Assembly: GCA_036365515.1 (NCBI GenBank)
Contig: CM070875.1
Location: 100,485,128 to 100,549,127 of the forward strand
From: Torymus aiolomorphi
Taxonomy: Eukaryota; Arthropoda; Insecta; Hymenoptera; Torymidae
Length of the DNA stretch: 64,000 nucleotides
Direction: 5' to 3'
The position numbers and the translations under genes were made by a program. Every line of letters starts with the position of its first letter. Position 1 is the stretch's first letter. This document shows, in pieces, positions 51,597 through 62,052 of this stretch. The notes under the pieces were generated by a model that was given only the letters and a program-made list of their open reading frames with translations, was not told the DNA's origin and did not search any database.

Positions 51597-52400
51597 CTAT
51601 ACAAAGAGTTTCAAGTTTTTGATTTAAAAAATCATAAAAATTGAAGATTTATGAAAAAATTAAAAAATTTCTAATTTTCAATTAATTCTAACTTTAGAAC
51701 GATTAGATATTTTGCTCCATAACTTTATATGGGAGCGTCTCTGTTCAACTCGCTCATAATCATTCAATGAGTCTCTCGGAAAAAAACAAAATACATATAT
51801 CGATAGATTTTTTCCTCCTCTTTCCAATGGTGCTATTGTTTTTTCTTCGAAACGCTTTCTTCTGGTCGTAAATTTAAGTTGAAATTTCGGAGCGATTTTT
51901 CTCAATGTATGCCATTTTTTTTTGCAAAATGAATGTTACCATTCGAAAGTACAATTCTTAAGTTACGAAACCCCCTTAAGTTTCAAGTCAGAGAAATGAG
52001 GCTTCATAAGTAATAAAATTGAAAAGACAGTGGCGTGCGGCCGGTCGCGCTCTCCGCGCTGCGCTGAAACGCGATGTTAGTGATGTATTGCTCTATTTCG
52101 TTGTTTATACTTATAATATATCATATAATCAATTTTCTATACAGTATATTTTATAAAAGTTCACATACTTAAATTTTAAATCATGTTAATTTTTTGTTTA
52201 TTACTTAATTTTTGTATTTTTATCTAAATTTATTTGGAGAGGTCTTTTCTTGATACTTGTGTTTTTCTTCTGAACTTTAGATTCTTTTACTGGTTTGACA
52301 GGTGGCTATAATTTGGAAGTTTCTGATGCTGAAAGTCGTATGAACTCTACCCTTTAATGTCTGGTAGCAATTTAACGCAATGGAGTGACACAGTTCCAGG
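51597..52400. other. AT-rich spacer, no gene seen
   Basis: 51598-51660 resembles 27495-27560. A GC-rich patch, gtgcggccggtcgcgctctc, is at about 52035. The 75-aa minus-strand frame at 51678-51905 has no recognised motif. Confidence 0.4.
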
Positions 52401-52499
52401 CACTATTTTTGTTGATTCCAATCTTTGTTTTAATTTTAGTTTCTAAATATTTTTTTTTTTGATAAAAAAAATCAAACAATATTTTTAATGTACTTAGTC

Positions 52500-53470
52500 G
52501 CCCAATCAAAGATTTTGCGCTGTTAAAATGAAATTATCAGATAACTTATGAAAACTTGCTCGTATGGCGTCTCTTTTCACAGAAGCATGCATTTTTTTCC
52601 CTGCGCGGTCGCATGAAAGTGCGACTCTGCTTCAACAGAAAATTCTTGATAATCATGAATCAAATTCAGGAAGTTGTACTTATTAGTAAATGTTGAGCAG
52701 CCCCATCGGTAAAATAACTTTTTCACGAAATCAAAAGAATTTTTCAGATAATTAATTATACTTTTTTAGATGAGATAAACTGTTACGACATCATGACATA
52801 AATTGTCTGAAAAAAGTACTATGCTTTTGTGTTCGATTTTTAAGTCTGATCCATTATAATAAACGAGGACGGTTGCCAAACTACGTTGATTATTGTTGTA
52901 TTGAAATGATTGGGCCGCATCTTGGGTAATAAAAAGGCATAGTTTTCTGAAAAATCTAAAGAAATTAAGAATTCACCTTAGGATTCCCTCAAGGTTTGAA
53001 AATAAGAAGATTGTTGTTTCGAAATAAAGGAATGAGTTTTGAGTTTATGTAAAGGAGGAAAGATGTCAATAAATTTTGAATTAGAAACAGTTGGAGTTTG
53101 TAATATCGATCTATAAGTCGTTTGCCATATTTGAAACTCATATACATTAACGTCAGAACTCTCTAAAAATAATTCAAAATCTTTTTTTAGTGTTTCAACA
53201 TCAGGACAATTTAGGCTCTCATTTAAATAACACTTTGTTGTATTATTACAGCCACACAATTTCAGCCATACAATCCTTGTACGTATTCATTTTATCAAAG
53301 GAACTCCTGAATTTTTTAAACCAGCTAACAAGAGTTTACTTTTGATGGTAAACGCACATACAGACTGAATGAGTACCTCTAACACCAGCTAAAACGCAAT
53401 ACTCCGGATGACATTCGGCAAATTTAGAGAAACTAATTTTTGAACTCGGATCCATTTCTTTATACTTTAA
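52500..53470 (-). pseudogene. Multicopy transposon-type protein of unnamed family, broken
   Basis: I know the family as a high-copy invertebrate protein but cannot give its transposon class. In order on the minus strand: DPSSKISFSKFAE then CVLAGVRGTHSVCMCVYHQ (about 53455-53350); MCGCNNTTKCYLNESLNCPD to KTHSFISKQQSSYFQTLRES (53259-52978); FSENYAFLL and QDAAQSFQYNNNQ with VLVYYNGSD (about 52950-52860); a segment ending HDVVTVYL (about 52790); then, after shifts, FTDGAAQ (about 52705), NKYNFLNL and AESHFHATAQGK with VKRDAIRASFHKLS (about 52690-52540). The conserved Asp in the (F-S/T)DGA word suggests an RNase H-type nuclease fold. There are at least three frameshifts. The order agrees with intact relatives as I know them. 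Confidence 0.65.
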
Positions 53471-53809
53471 ATATAATTTTCACAAATTCTATAAAACAAG
53501 TCTTTTTTGAATGTAGCTTTTCGATCGATCCTCATTTTTTATACATTTATTATCTTTATAACCTGGCATAATTCTGCTGTTATCGTCGTTTTCGTTTTAA
53601 TTGATCATGAGTATCACTTGATAATTTCTTATTCCCTCTTTTGTCAACTAAAAGGGACTCATCATTATCTAATAATTTAGATTTAGTAGCGAGCCAACGA
53701 GAAGTATTTGGAAATTGAGAAACTGTACGGGGGCTACAATTTTCCGAATTAATTGCATGAGGATCATTTTTTTTTTCATTTTGTTAAGCTTTTATTATTA
53801 AGCAATTTT

Positions 53810-53952
53810 TTGGATGGATATGGATTTGGATGGATATGGATGGATATAGATATGGATGGATGTGGATATGAATGGATGTGGATATTGATGGATGTGGATA
53901 TGGATGGATGTGGATGTGGATGGATGTGGATATGGATGGATATGCATATATA
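53810..53952. repeat. GGATAT/GGATGT minisatellite
   Basis: Imperfect tandem gatatggatggatgtggat units of 12-18 bp over about 140 bp, ending in a short TA run. Confidence 0.9.
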
Positions 53953-54340
53953 TACTCCGGCCCACGGATTCAGGTCAAACCTTCGGATATGTTTTTAGGA
54001 ACTGAAATATGAACAAAGCCATATTTTTAGAGTCTGACTCCCTGAGAAATCTAAGTCATCGACATTTTTAGTGTAATTTTGAGAAAATCATGAGAAAATC
54101 TGCTACACTTTGAACTTCAATAATTCAGCTCAGAATTGTCTTTGATAAACTTTTAACCATGAGTATGAAACTCGTAATAAAAAGCTTGAATTTGCCTTTT
54201 CTAGAATTTAAAATTATGGATTCGTTTAAAAATTATATCAGCTTAAGGCGGTCTTACACCTATAGGCCTTTCTGGCCCAAATTACCTAAAAAAATGATAA
54301 AAATTATTATTATTATAAAATAATTAAAATATATTGTAAA
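53953..54340. other. Spacer, no gene seen
   Basis: AT-rich unique-looking sequence with no supported frame and no repeat match in the window. Confidence 0.4.
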
Positions 54341-54720
54341 TATAACTTATCATTAAAAATATTACTTATGTCGACTGCAATTTAATATCAACTGATAAGA
54401 ATTTTTCCATCGGTCTTACAGTCTTACAAATTAAATTAAAATAATTAATATTTATGGCAGTCAGATTGCCCTTGTTTATAATCACCCCCGCAGAATCTGA
54501 AATAAAAACTTAATTAAAATCTGGAAAAAACTTTGTTAGCAAAGGACGATCTGACTGCCCACCACCACCACATTGTCCGACGTTTCGAGCCTGCTCCAGC
54601 TCCTCCTCAGGGACTGAAATAAAACCCGCGATACACCTCCTTATATACCATGCACCCATACCCCCTTCTTTTCTCTTACCCCACCACCCTCCACATTCCC
54701 TCTCAACTTGCCATTCTCAC

Positions 54721-56083
54721 TTAAATTAATAAAGAATGATAAATGCTATCTAATTTACTTGACTCTATCATTAAATTTACATTATTCCGATTTCTTAGAA
54801 TGTGAATACTTTCAAGGCTTTCCCTCTTATATTTATTCTTAATCCCCTGTTCCAAAATATCCACACTTCCAAAATCGAAAGAATGCAAACTATTTAAACA
54901 ATGTTCTTTCAAACCCGATGTACAACTTGAGCTGCGTAAACTATATTGATGTTCATATATTCTCTTTTTCAAATATCTACCCGTTTGACCAATATAACAA
55001 CCATTACAATCCCTACAATTAATTTTATAAACAACTCCCGATTTCAAACATTTATCATCCTTGTCTTTACAATTACTAAATTAACTTTCTAAATTATTAT
55101 CATTTCTAAAGAAAACTTGAATATTATGTTTACTAAAAACCCTTCTAATCCTTTCCGACAAACCTCTAACATATGGTAAACTAAAATATGCATTCTTTCC
55201 ATTTCTATTCCTTGTTTGATTATCTACCCGCTGCTTCAATCCACCATTATAAATTTCCCACACTCTCTCATCAATCATTTTATCAATAAATTTTACGGGA
55301 TAACTATTTTTAATAAATGTTTCTCTAACTAAATTTAAATTCTTTTTCCTAAAATCTTCATGTGACAATTTAATCGCTCTGTCAATGACACCTTTGATCG
55401 CACCTGTCTTGTTTCCGAATTGGTGGTGAGAATCAAAATTTAAAAATCTACCTGACCATGTAGGTTTTCTATACCAATCTAATTTCACTCTATTATTATT
55501 ACCTCTAATGACTCTAATATCTAAAAAACTCAATTGATAATCTTTCTCAACTTCTTTTGTGAATTTAATTCTATCATGGATAGAATTAAACACATCCACC
55601 ATTTCATCCACAAAACATTCTGGTACAACTGCAAAAATGTCATCAACATATCTTTTAAAAATAATTGGCTGAAAAACCAACTTAGACAAAGCAATACTTT
55701 CCAATTTTTCCATTACTAAATTGGCTATAACAGGTGACAAAGGTGATCCCATTGGACAACCATATCTTTGTTCATATAGACTATTATCAAAAGAAAAAAT
55801 TGTGTTTTTAAAAACCAAATTAAGTGCCTTTATAAATTCATCTTTTGTTAAACTAGTATGTACTTTAATTTCAGACCATTTATCTTGTATAATATCATTC
55901 AACAACTCTAAAGGTATATTTGTAAACAAAGATAGTACATCCAATGAAACCATCCTATGATCATTCGGAATAATAATATCATTCATTATACCATAAAAAC
56001 TCCAACTATCTTTAATATATGAATTTGTTTTACCCACTATCTTGAACAATATATTAGACAAAAATCTAGCAAGTCTAATTTAG
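54721..56083 (-). pseudogene. Penelope reverse transcriptase and GIY-YIG endonuclease
   Basis: From about 56083 the frame enters inside the reverse transcriptase: ARFLSNILFKIVGKTNSY, then HRMVSLDVLSLFTNIPLELL (motif A region), YGCPMGSPLSPVIANLVME (motif B) and FKRYVDDIFAVV (motif C, catalytic YVDD). The thumb-like region with LDIRVIRGNNNRVKLDWYRK follows. At 55081-55083 an in-frame TAA replaces the linker that is open in the inverted copy. Beyond it the GIY-YIG domain reads SGVVYKINCRDCNGCYIGQT, GRYLKKRIYEHQYSLR and LKEHCLN, with the stop at 54721. Missing are the N-terminal reverse-transcriptase motifs. The single stop would separate the two enzymes. Confidence 0.9.
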
Positions 56084-56085
56084 AA

Positions 56086-56451
56086 AGGTTATTTAGTAAT
56101 TGTAAAGACAAGGATGATAAATGTTTGAAATCGGGAGTTGTTTATAAAATTAATTGTAGGGATTGTAATGGTTGTTATATTGGTCAAACGGGTAGATATT
56201 TTAAAAAGAGAATATATGAACATCAATATAGTTTACGCAGCTCAAGTTGTACATCGGGTTTGAAAGAACATTGTTTAAATAGTTTGCATTCTTTCGATTT
56301 TGGGAGTGTGGATATTTTGGAACAGGGGATTAAGAATAAATATAAGAGGGAAAGCCTTGACAGTATTCACATTCTAAGAAATCGGAATAATGTAAATTTA
56401 ATGATAGAGTCAAGTAAATTAGATAGCATTTATCATTCTTTATTAATTTAA
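56086..56451 (+). pseudogene. Inverted copy of the Penelope GIY-YIG endonuclease
   Basis: The plus-strand frame begins SNLERLFSNCKDKDDKCLKS and runs without a stop through the GIY-YIG motif to the same ending as the minus copy. It differs at few residues (for example RYFKK for RYLKK and ESLDS for ESLES). The reading across the linker is open here. No reverse transcriptase precedes it, so it cannot be a complete protein. Confidence 0.88.
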
Positions 56452-56790
56452 GTGAGAATGGCAAGTTGGAGAGGGGAATGTGGCGGGTGGTGGGGTAAGA
56501 GAAAAGAAGGGGGTATGGGTGCATGGTATATAAGGAGGTGTATCGCGGGTTTTATTTCAGTCCCTGAGGAGGAGCCGGAGCAGGCTCGAAACGTCGGACA
56601 ATGTGGTGGTGGTGGGCAGTCAGATCGTCCTTTGCTAACAAAGTTTTTTCCAGATTTTAATTAAGTTTTTATTTCCGATTCTGCGGGGGTGATTATAAAC
56701 AAGGGCAATCTGACTGCCATAAATATTAATTATTTTAATTTAATTTGTAAGACTGTAAGACCGATGGAAAAATTCTTATCAGTAAATATA

Positions 56791-57246
56791 ACTTATTTTG
56801 AATTAAATGATCCAAGGCAGAGGTCCTTAAACTCATTTTATCCTCAGTTATAGCGTTTTCAAGAAAAAAAGTTTGTCGTAACTTTTCTCTGAGACCGCAT
56901 GATGGATTTTCATGGGACAAAGTGCAAATTGTTCCTAATTTATGTAGTTATGTGCGTAAGAGTTGCAATTTAAGGTTTTTATGTATTAGTATTTTTTTTA
57001 TGGCAAAAACCCAAAAAATTCAAAAAAATGCAAAAGATTATTTCAAAATTAAAAATTTTTAAAAAATCAACTTTTTTTTATCGAAATTTTCAATTATATA
57101 TGTTATTCTGAACCTAAAAAAACTAGTTCGGATCAAAAATTAAAAAAAATAAAAATGATATGGTTAAAAGAGCTTACTATCTTCAAAATGACGAAAAAAT
57201 TGATTTTCCTTTTTTTTTTTTGCCTTTTCTATAGGTTTCTGATATA
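56791..57246. other. AT-rich spacer, no gene seen
   Basis: A-rich tracts (about 57000-57160). It ends in the TA that is the target site of mariner 4. Confidence 0.4.
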
Positions 57247-59666
57247 CAGGGTGAGGAAAAAGTATGGAAACCCCTGGAAATTTTGCGATTTTTATAGTAA
57301 AAGAACACAAACAAACGTCATACCCTAGGTAACGAGGAACCCAACGGTGACCCTGATTTGACCTTGAACCTCATTTTCAAGGTTATTTCAAGGTCAACCT
57401 CATTTTTTCAAATGGAAACCACTATTTTTGATGCCGGAATCGAAAAGAACGGAAAATTTTACGTCCGGATATGTATTTAAGTATGGGGTTATCGTAACCT
57501 CAGGAGGTCAAACAGAAGTACCCAGGAACAACGACGTGGACGTAGAAGGAATCTGTTCCCTTCGGGGTGCTTTTTGAAAGTGAGTTCCCCTCGCTTCTCA
57601 CGTCGGGGTGCTTTTTGAAAGTGAGCTCCCCTCGCCTCTCACGTGAATGAATTTAGAGCCGATGTTCAAATTGTTCTCCATTCGCTTCCTGACAGTATCC
57701 AATCCTATTGTAAAATAATTCAATTGCATTTCGGATCATCTGTCGTGGAATGGCATTAATTTCTTGAACTATTCTACAACTTAATTCTTCAAGGTTTTGT
57801 GGATTATTTCTGTATACCGGATCTTTTAAATACCCCCACAAAAAATAGTCCAAAGGTGATAAGTCTGGAGATCTTGGAGCCCACTCTACTGTACCTCTTC
57901 TACCTATCCATCTTTCAAAAAATGTCTCATTCAAGTATTGTCTGACATTTACACCGTAATGAGCTGGAGCACCATCTTGCTGAAACCATGTGTTTTCAAA
58001 ATCATCTCCTTTTAAGGCCTGGATAGCTGGAACAATCTGATTTCGCAAAAATTGTTCATAACTTACAGCGTTCAAATTTCCTTCGATAAAAAAGGGACCT
58101 ACTATTGTATCACCTACCATTCCTGCCCACACGTTCAATTTTTGAGGATATTGAGTGTGACTTTCTCTTATCCAATGAGGATTTGTATCGGACCAATATC
58201 TAAATTTATGACGATTGACTTCGCCATTTAATTGAAATGTTGCTTCGTCTGAAAAAACAATATTTTGTAAAAATATTGGATTTTGAGTTATCATTTCCAT
58301 CATCGTCTCACAAAATTCTACCCGGCGATCAGGATCATCCTCATTGAATTCTTGCACAAGTTTCATTTTGTAAGGATGAAAATTGTTTACCTTAAAAATT
58401 TTAAGAACAGATTTTTGATCGATGTCGTGTTGCAAAGCTACTGATCGAGATGACTCATGGACCACAAAAGACAGTAAAACATCCAAAGAGTTTTCTTCAT
58501 TTGTTGCTGCTTGTGGTCTTCCAGTAACAGGACGATTTTTAATAGACCCCGTTTCTTCAAAACGTCTTAAGGTCTTTGAAACTGTAGATTTAGACAAAGG
58601 AGTTTCACCATCGCCGTTTCGAAATGTTGCATTAAAGAGATTAACAACATTAGTATACGACCTTTGCTGATGACCCCAATCCCTCATCATTAGAAGAGAT
58701 ATTCGCTCTCTTTTGGACAAACGAAACATTATAAAAGTTTTGGAAAAACATAAAGTAATATTGTTATTATAACCAACAAAAAAAAAAAAGAATTAAGAAT
58801 TATTTGACGAATTTGTCGAATTAGTTCAACCTCAAAACAGTATTTGTTCTTTTTTATTGATCAAGTAATTTTTTATTTCAAGAGTCTATTTAATGACAAA
58901 ACTATGACAACAACAAAATATGGTTTCAACTTACAATTAGTACATGTCAAGAGCAAATAAAATTATAAAATCTAAATGATAAAAATTTTTTAATTAAAAA
59001 TACGTTTGTACAAGCACTTCTATTTTATTTTTAAATTTTTACTTCTTTCAGATGCCTTTGGAATAATTTCGTATTTTTAATAAACAATTAGCTTTACAGC
59101 CCATAAAAGAGGAGAAAACGTGACTTTTGACCAAAAAAAACGTGACTTCCCAGTTTTTGACAACTTTAACGATATTTTTTGCTTGAAGTTAGTGAATTTC
59201 TATCTTTTAAAATGAAAGTTGAAGACTGAGAAAAAAATGAGACCCGGATGAACTGTCTAGGGTGAAAAAGTGGGTTGCCTCCCTTTTTAAAAAAATTTTT
59301 TTATTTTTTCAAAAATCTAAAAACTAAATTAACGATAGATCTTCAAATTGCTTTTTATTCATTTTCTAACAAAATTCAATCTTGTTTTTGTATTTTTAAA
59401 AATCCTTTTTTGAAATTTTAGCACATTTATTACTCAGAAATGAATTAAAATTTTTCATTATTAGGCCAGGAGAACTACCTCAAAAATAGTCGTATGAAAT
59501 AACTCGGTTGTCCTTGAAATAACCTTGAAAATGAGGTTCAAGGTCAAATCAGAGGTCACCGTTGAGTTCCTCGTTGAAAGTTACCTAGGGTATGACCTTT
59601 GTTTGTTTTCTTTTACTATAAAAATCGCAAAATTTCCAGAGGTTTCCATACTTTTTCCTCACCCTG
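57247..59666 (-). mobile_element. Tc1/mariner-superfamily element 4, 2420 bp, apparently complete
   Basis: The terminal inverted repeats start CAGGGTGAGGAAAAAGTATG and extend about 150 bp with few mismatches (57247-57400, 59511-59666). TA flanks both ends (57245-57246 and 59667-59668). The subterminal regions carry tcaaggtcaa words. Between the gene and the left repeat lies acaacgacgtggacgtagaa, followed by two tcggggtgctttttgaaagt units, marks shared with elements 2 and 3. Its arms are short, unlike those of elements 1-3. Confidence 0.92.
57653..58729 (-). CDS. Tc1/mariner DDE transposase, intact
   Basis: 358 aa, uninterrupted, from an ATG 8 bp from an A/T-rich context to TAG/TAA at 57653. 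It catalyses excision and reinsertion of its element at TA. The N-terminal DUF4817-type helix-turn-helix is MFRLSKRERISLLMMRDWGH (to about residue 60). A second helix-turn-helix covers about 45-130 (STVSKTLRRFEETGS, VTGRPQAAT). The DDE core has VFSDEATFQLNGEVNRHKFR (first Asp), WFQQDGAPAHYG (second Asp) and RSPDLSPLDYFLWGYLKDP (third Asp). There are 36 residues between the second and third Asp. It also has the family's ERWIGRRGTVEW. It ends GYCQEANGEQFEHRL, the usual C-terminal block. All catalytic residues are present and the ends are intact, so it may be functional. That is inference. Confidence 0.93.
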   Translation of the reverse strand: MFRLSKRERISLLMMRDWGHQQRSYTNVVNLFNATFRNGDGETPLSKSTVSKTLRRFEETGSIKNRPVTGRPQAATNEENSLDVLLSFVVHESSRSVALQHDIDQKSVLKIFKVNNFHPYKMKLVQEFNEDDPDRRVEFCETMMEMITQNPIFLQNIVFSDEATFQLNGEVNRHKFRYWSDTNPHWIRESHTQYPQKLNVWAGMVGDTIVGPFFIEGNLNAVSYEQFLRNQIVPAIQALKGDDFENTWFQQDGAPAHYGVNVRQYLNETFFERWIGRRGTVEWAPRSPDLSPLDYFLWGYLKDPVYRNNPQNLEELSCRIVQEINAIPRQMIRNAIELFYNRIGYCQEANGEQFEHRL

Positions 59667-59668
59667 TA

Positions 59669-60134
59669 TATAGGAACACGTTTACTTGCATGTGTTTTAA
59701 AATATCAAAAAAAATTATTTAAGACTTATTATTATAAGAATTATAGAAAAAAAAATTAAATTTAAATACGGGATTTATTATAAAAATAATATAAATCATA
59801 TCTGGAATTTGAAATCCAGTGGAATCGTCTTTTGAGTTGTGACAATTTTGCACTTCTGTTCTAGTAAAGTGACCATTTCGTCAACGAAATTTGACAGCAA
59901 ATTAATATATTAATACTCCCTTTTGTATACCTATATACTTATAAAACTGTAAGACCATAGTGTCAACACAATTGCACAGCATGCAGCTCAAAATCTCAAA
60001 TAGGCCAAGATACATAACCATGTTATTTGAACAGTTTGTTTTGCAGAGTTTTTGCTTTCAGATAGAGAAAAATTTTTTTCTTAGTGCTTGATTACACAGG
60101 CACGTAAAAAAAAAATGTGGTCTGTTACTGAGAC
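59669..60134. other. AT-rich spacer, no gene seen
   Basis: No supported frame and no repeat match apart from A-rich runs. Confidence 0.4.
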
Positions 60135-60960
60135 TTGACATACCCCCTCTTATGCATTTTGACGCGCTGAATCCGAATCCGAAGCCAGAATTGCGCCATC
60201 ACCCCTCAGTTTTTTTTTTAAATCGTGTAAAACACCCCTAAATCAAAAAATCCGGGATATTCCGCTTTTAACGTTGGGAAAATTTTTATAAACTGCTTAA
60301 AAATTGCTGCAGATCTAAAGCTATACACATTTTGAGGCGCCGAATCCGAATCCAAAGGCAGATTCGTGCCATTACCCCTCAGTTCTTTTTAAATCGTGGA
60401 AAACCACCCCTAAATCGAAAAATCCAAAAATTTCGCTTTTAACATTAGGAAAATTTGAATAAACTGCCTAAAATAACTGCAGATCTGGAGCTATACACAT
60501 TTTGAGGTGCTAAATCCGAATCCAAAGGCAGATTTGTGCCATCACCCCTCAGCTCTTTTTAAATCGTGGAAAACCACGCCTAAATTGAAAAATCCGGAAT
60601 ATTCCGCTTTTAACGTTGGGCAAATTGGTATAAACTGCCTAAAAATGACTACAGGCTGGAGCTATACACATTTTGAGGCGCTAAATCCGAATCCAAAGGC
60701 AGATTTGTGCCATCACCCCTCAGCTCTTTTTAAATCGTAGAAAACCACCCCTAAATTGAAAAAGCCGGGATATTCCGCTTTTAACATTGGGCAAATTGGT
60801 ATAAACTGCCTAAAAATGACTGCAAATCTACTGCTATACATATTTTGAGGCACTGAATCCGAATTCGAAACGAGATTTACGACATTCTCTCTCTTTTTTT
60901 ACAATCACGGAAAACCACCGCTAACATAGAAAAATTCGAAAAATTCAGCTTTTGACCCTT
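60135..60960. repeat. Satellite of about 170 bp, five copies
   Basis: Units start with ttttgaggcgctaaatccga-type words at about 60157, 60331, 60501, 60670 and 60842. Shared blocks are gtgccatcacccctcag, tttttaaatcgtggaaaacc and atattccgcttttaacgttg. Copies three and four are the most alike. The last ends in gaaaaattcagcttttgacc, which passes directly into the telomere-like tract. Confidence 0.9.
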
Positions 60961-61312
60961 TCTCAAACCCGGAACCCTTGAACTTATAACCCTTAAACCC
61001 TAAACCGTGAAACCTTCAACGCTTAAACTGAACCCTTAAATCCTGAACCCATAAATCCTGAATCCCTTAAACCTGAACCATTAAATCCTGAACTCCTTAA
61101 CCCTGAATCCTTTAATTCCAAACCCTAACATCCTTAAACATTAAACCCACAACCCTTTAACCCTCAATCGTTTAAACCCTTAACCGTTGAACCCTGAACT
61201 CTTGATCCCTTAAAATCTTAGATCCTGAACCCTTAAGCCCTCAACCCTTAAACCCTGAACCCATGAACGATGAACCACTAAACTCCGAACCTTTATATGG
61301 TCAACAAGAAAT
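60961..61312. repeat. Telomere-like degenerate (CCCTTAA/CCCTGAA) tract 1
   Basis: About 350 bp of words with a period of 7-8 bp such as aacccttaaaccctgaaccc, with many variants. The motif is like CCCTAA-type telomeric DNA but not the insect TTAGG complement. No coding frame is supported. Confidence 0.85.
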
Positions 61313-61590
61313 GCGCTCAATCCTATCCGAATCCAAAGGCAGATTTATGCGATCACCCCTTAGTTCTTTTTAAATCGTGGAAAACCACCCCTTAATCGAA
61401 ATATCTGGAATATTCCGCTTTTAACATTGGGCAAATTGGTATAAACTGCCTAAAAATGACTGCAGATCTAATGCTATACATAATTTGAGGCACTGAATTC
61501 GAATTCAAAACGAGATTTACGACATTCCCTCTCCTTTTTTTCAATCACGGAAAACCACTCCCAACATCGAAAAATCCGAAAAATTCAGCT
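61313..61590. repeat. Satellite of about 170 bp, two further copies
   Basis: Units begin near 61316 (tatccgaatccaaaggcaga) and 61487 (tttgaggcactgaattcgaa). The second again ends in gaaaaattcagcttttaccc before a telomere-like tract, as at 60950, so the composite is itself repeated. Confidence 0.9.
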
Positions 61591-62045
61591 TTTACCCTTT
61601 TAACCTTTAAACCCTGAACCCTTAAATTTATAATCTTGAAACCCGAAGCCTTAAAACCCTTAACGCTTTAACCTGGAACCTTTAAACCCATACCCCATAA
61701 ATCCTGAATCCCTTAAACCTGAACTTTTATATCCTGAACCCTTTAACCCTGAACCCTTTAACCCTGAATCCTTTAATCTCCAACCCAAAAATCCTTAAAC
61801 ATTGAACCCACAACACTTTAACCCTTAACCGTTGAACCCTGAACTCTTAAACCCTTAAACCCTTAGAATCTGAACCCTTAAGCCCTCAACCCTTAAACCC
61901 TTATATGATGAACCACTAAACTCTGAACCATTAAAACATCAACCTTGAAACCTAATGGTTTGACTGTCCCTCAAAACCCTTAAGAAGTGAAAACTGAAAC
62001 CCTCAGCTCTTAAACCCTCAACCATTAAACCTTGCGTCTTTAAAA
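61591..62045. repeat. Telomere-like degenerate tract 2
   Basis: Same style as tract 1 (cctttaaccctgaacccttt, aacccttaaacccttag), about 450 bp, ending next to the transposon gene. Long similar stretches with tract 1 (aaatcctgaatcccttaaac) indicate duplication of the whole satellite-plus-tract unit. Confidence 0.85.
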
Positions 62046-62052
62046 AACTAAT

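Larger units (their letters stand above)
54360..56790 (-). mobile_element. Penelope-like element with head-to-head inverted 3' copy
   Basis: The minus-strand part (54360-56083) holds reverse transcriptase plus GIY-YIG endonuclease and a 3' region ending cagttgatattaaattgcag. At about 56083/56084 it joins a plus-strand copy of the same 3' part (56084-56790: endonuclease and 3' region). Both copies carry gaggagccggagcaggctcg-type sequence and a microsatellite-like ccaccacc/ggtggtgg run. Inverted or tandem partial copies are typical of Penelope insertions. The 5' half of the reverse transcriptase is missing at the junction. Confidence 0.9.

Noticed and set aside
57247..59666. Mariner 4 as a classical DD34D mariner
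   Set aside because: The gap between the second and third Asp counts to 36 residues, and the N-terminus is DUF4817-like, so a different branch fits better.
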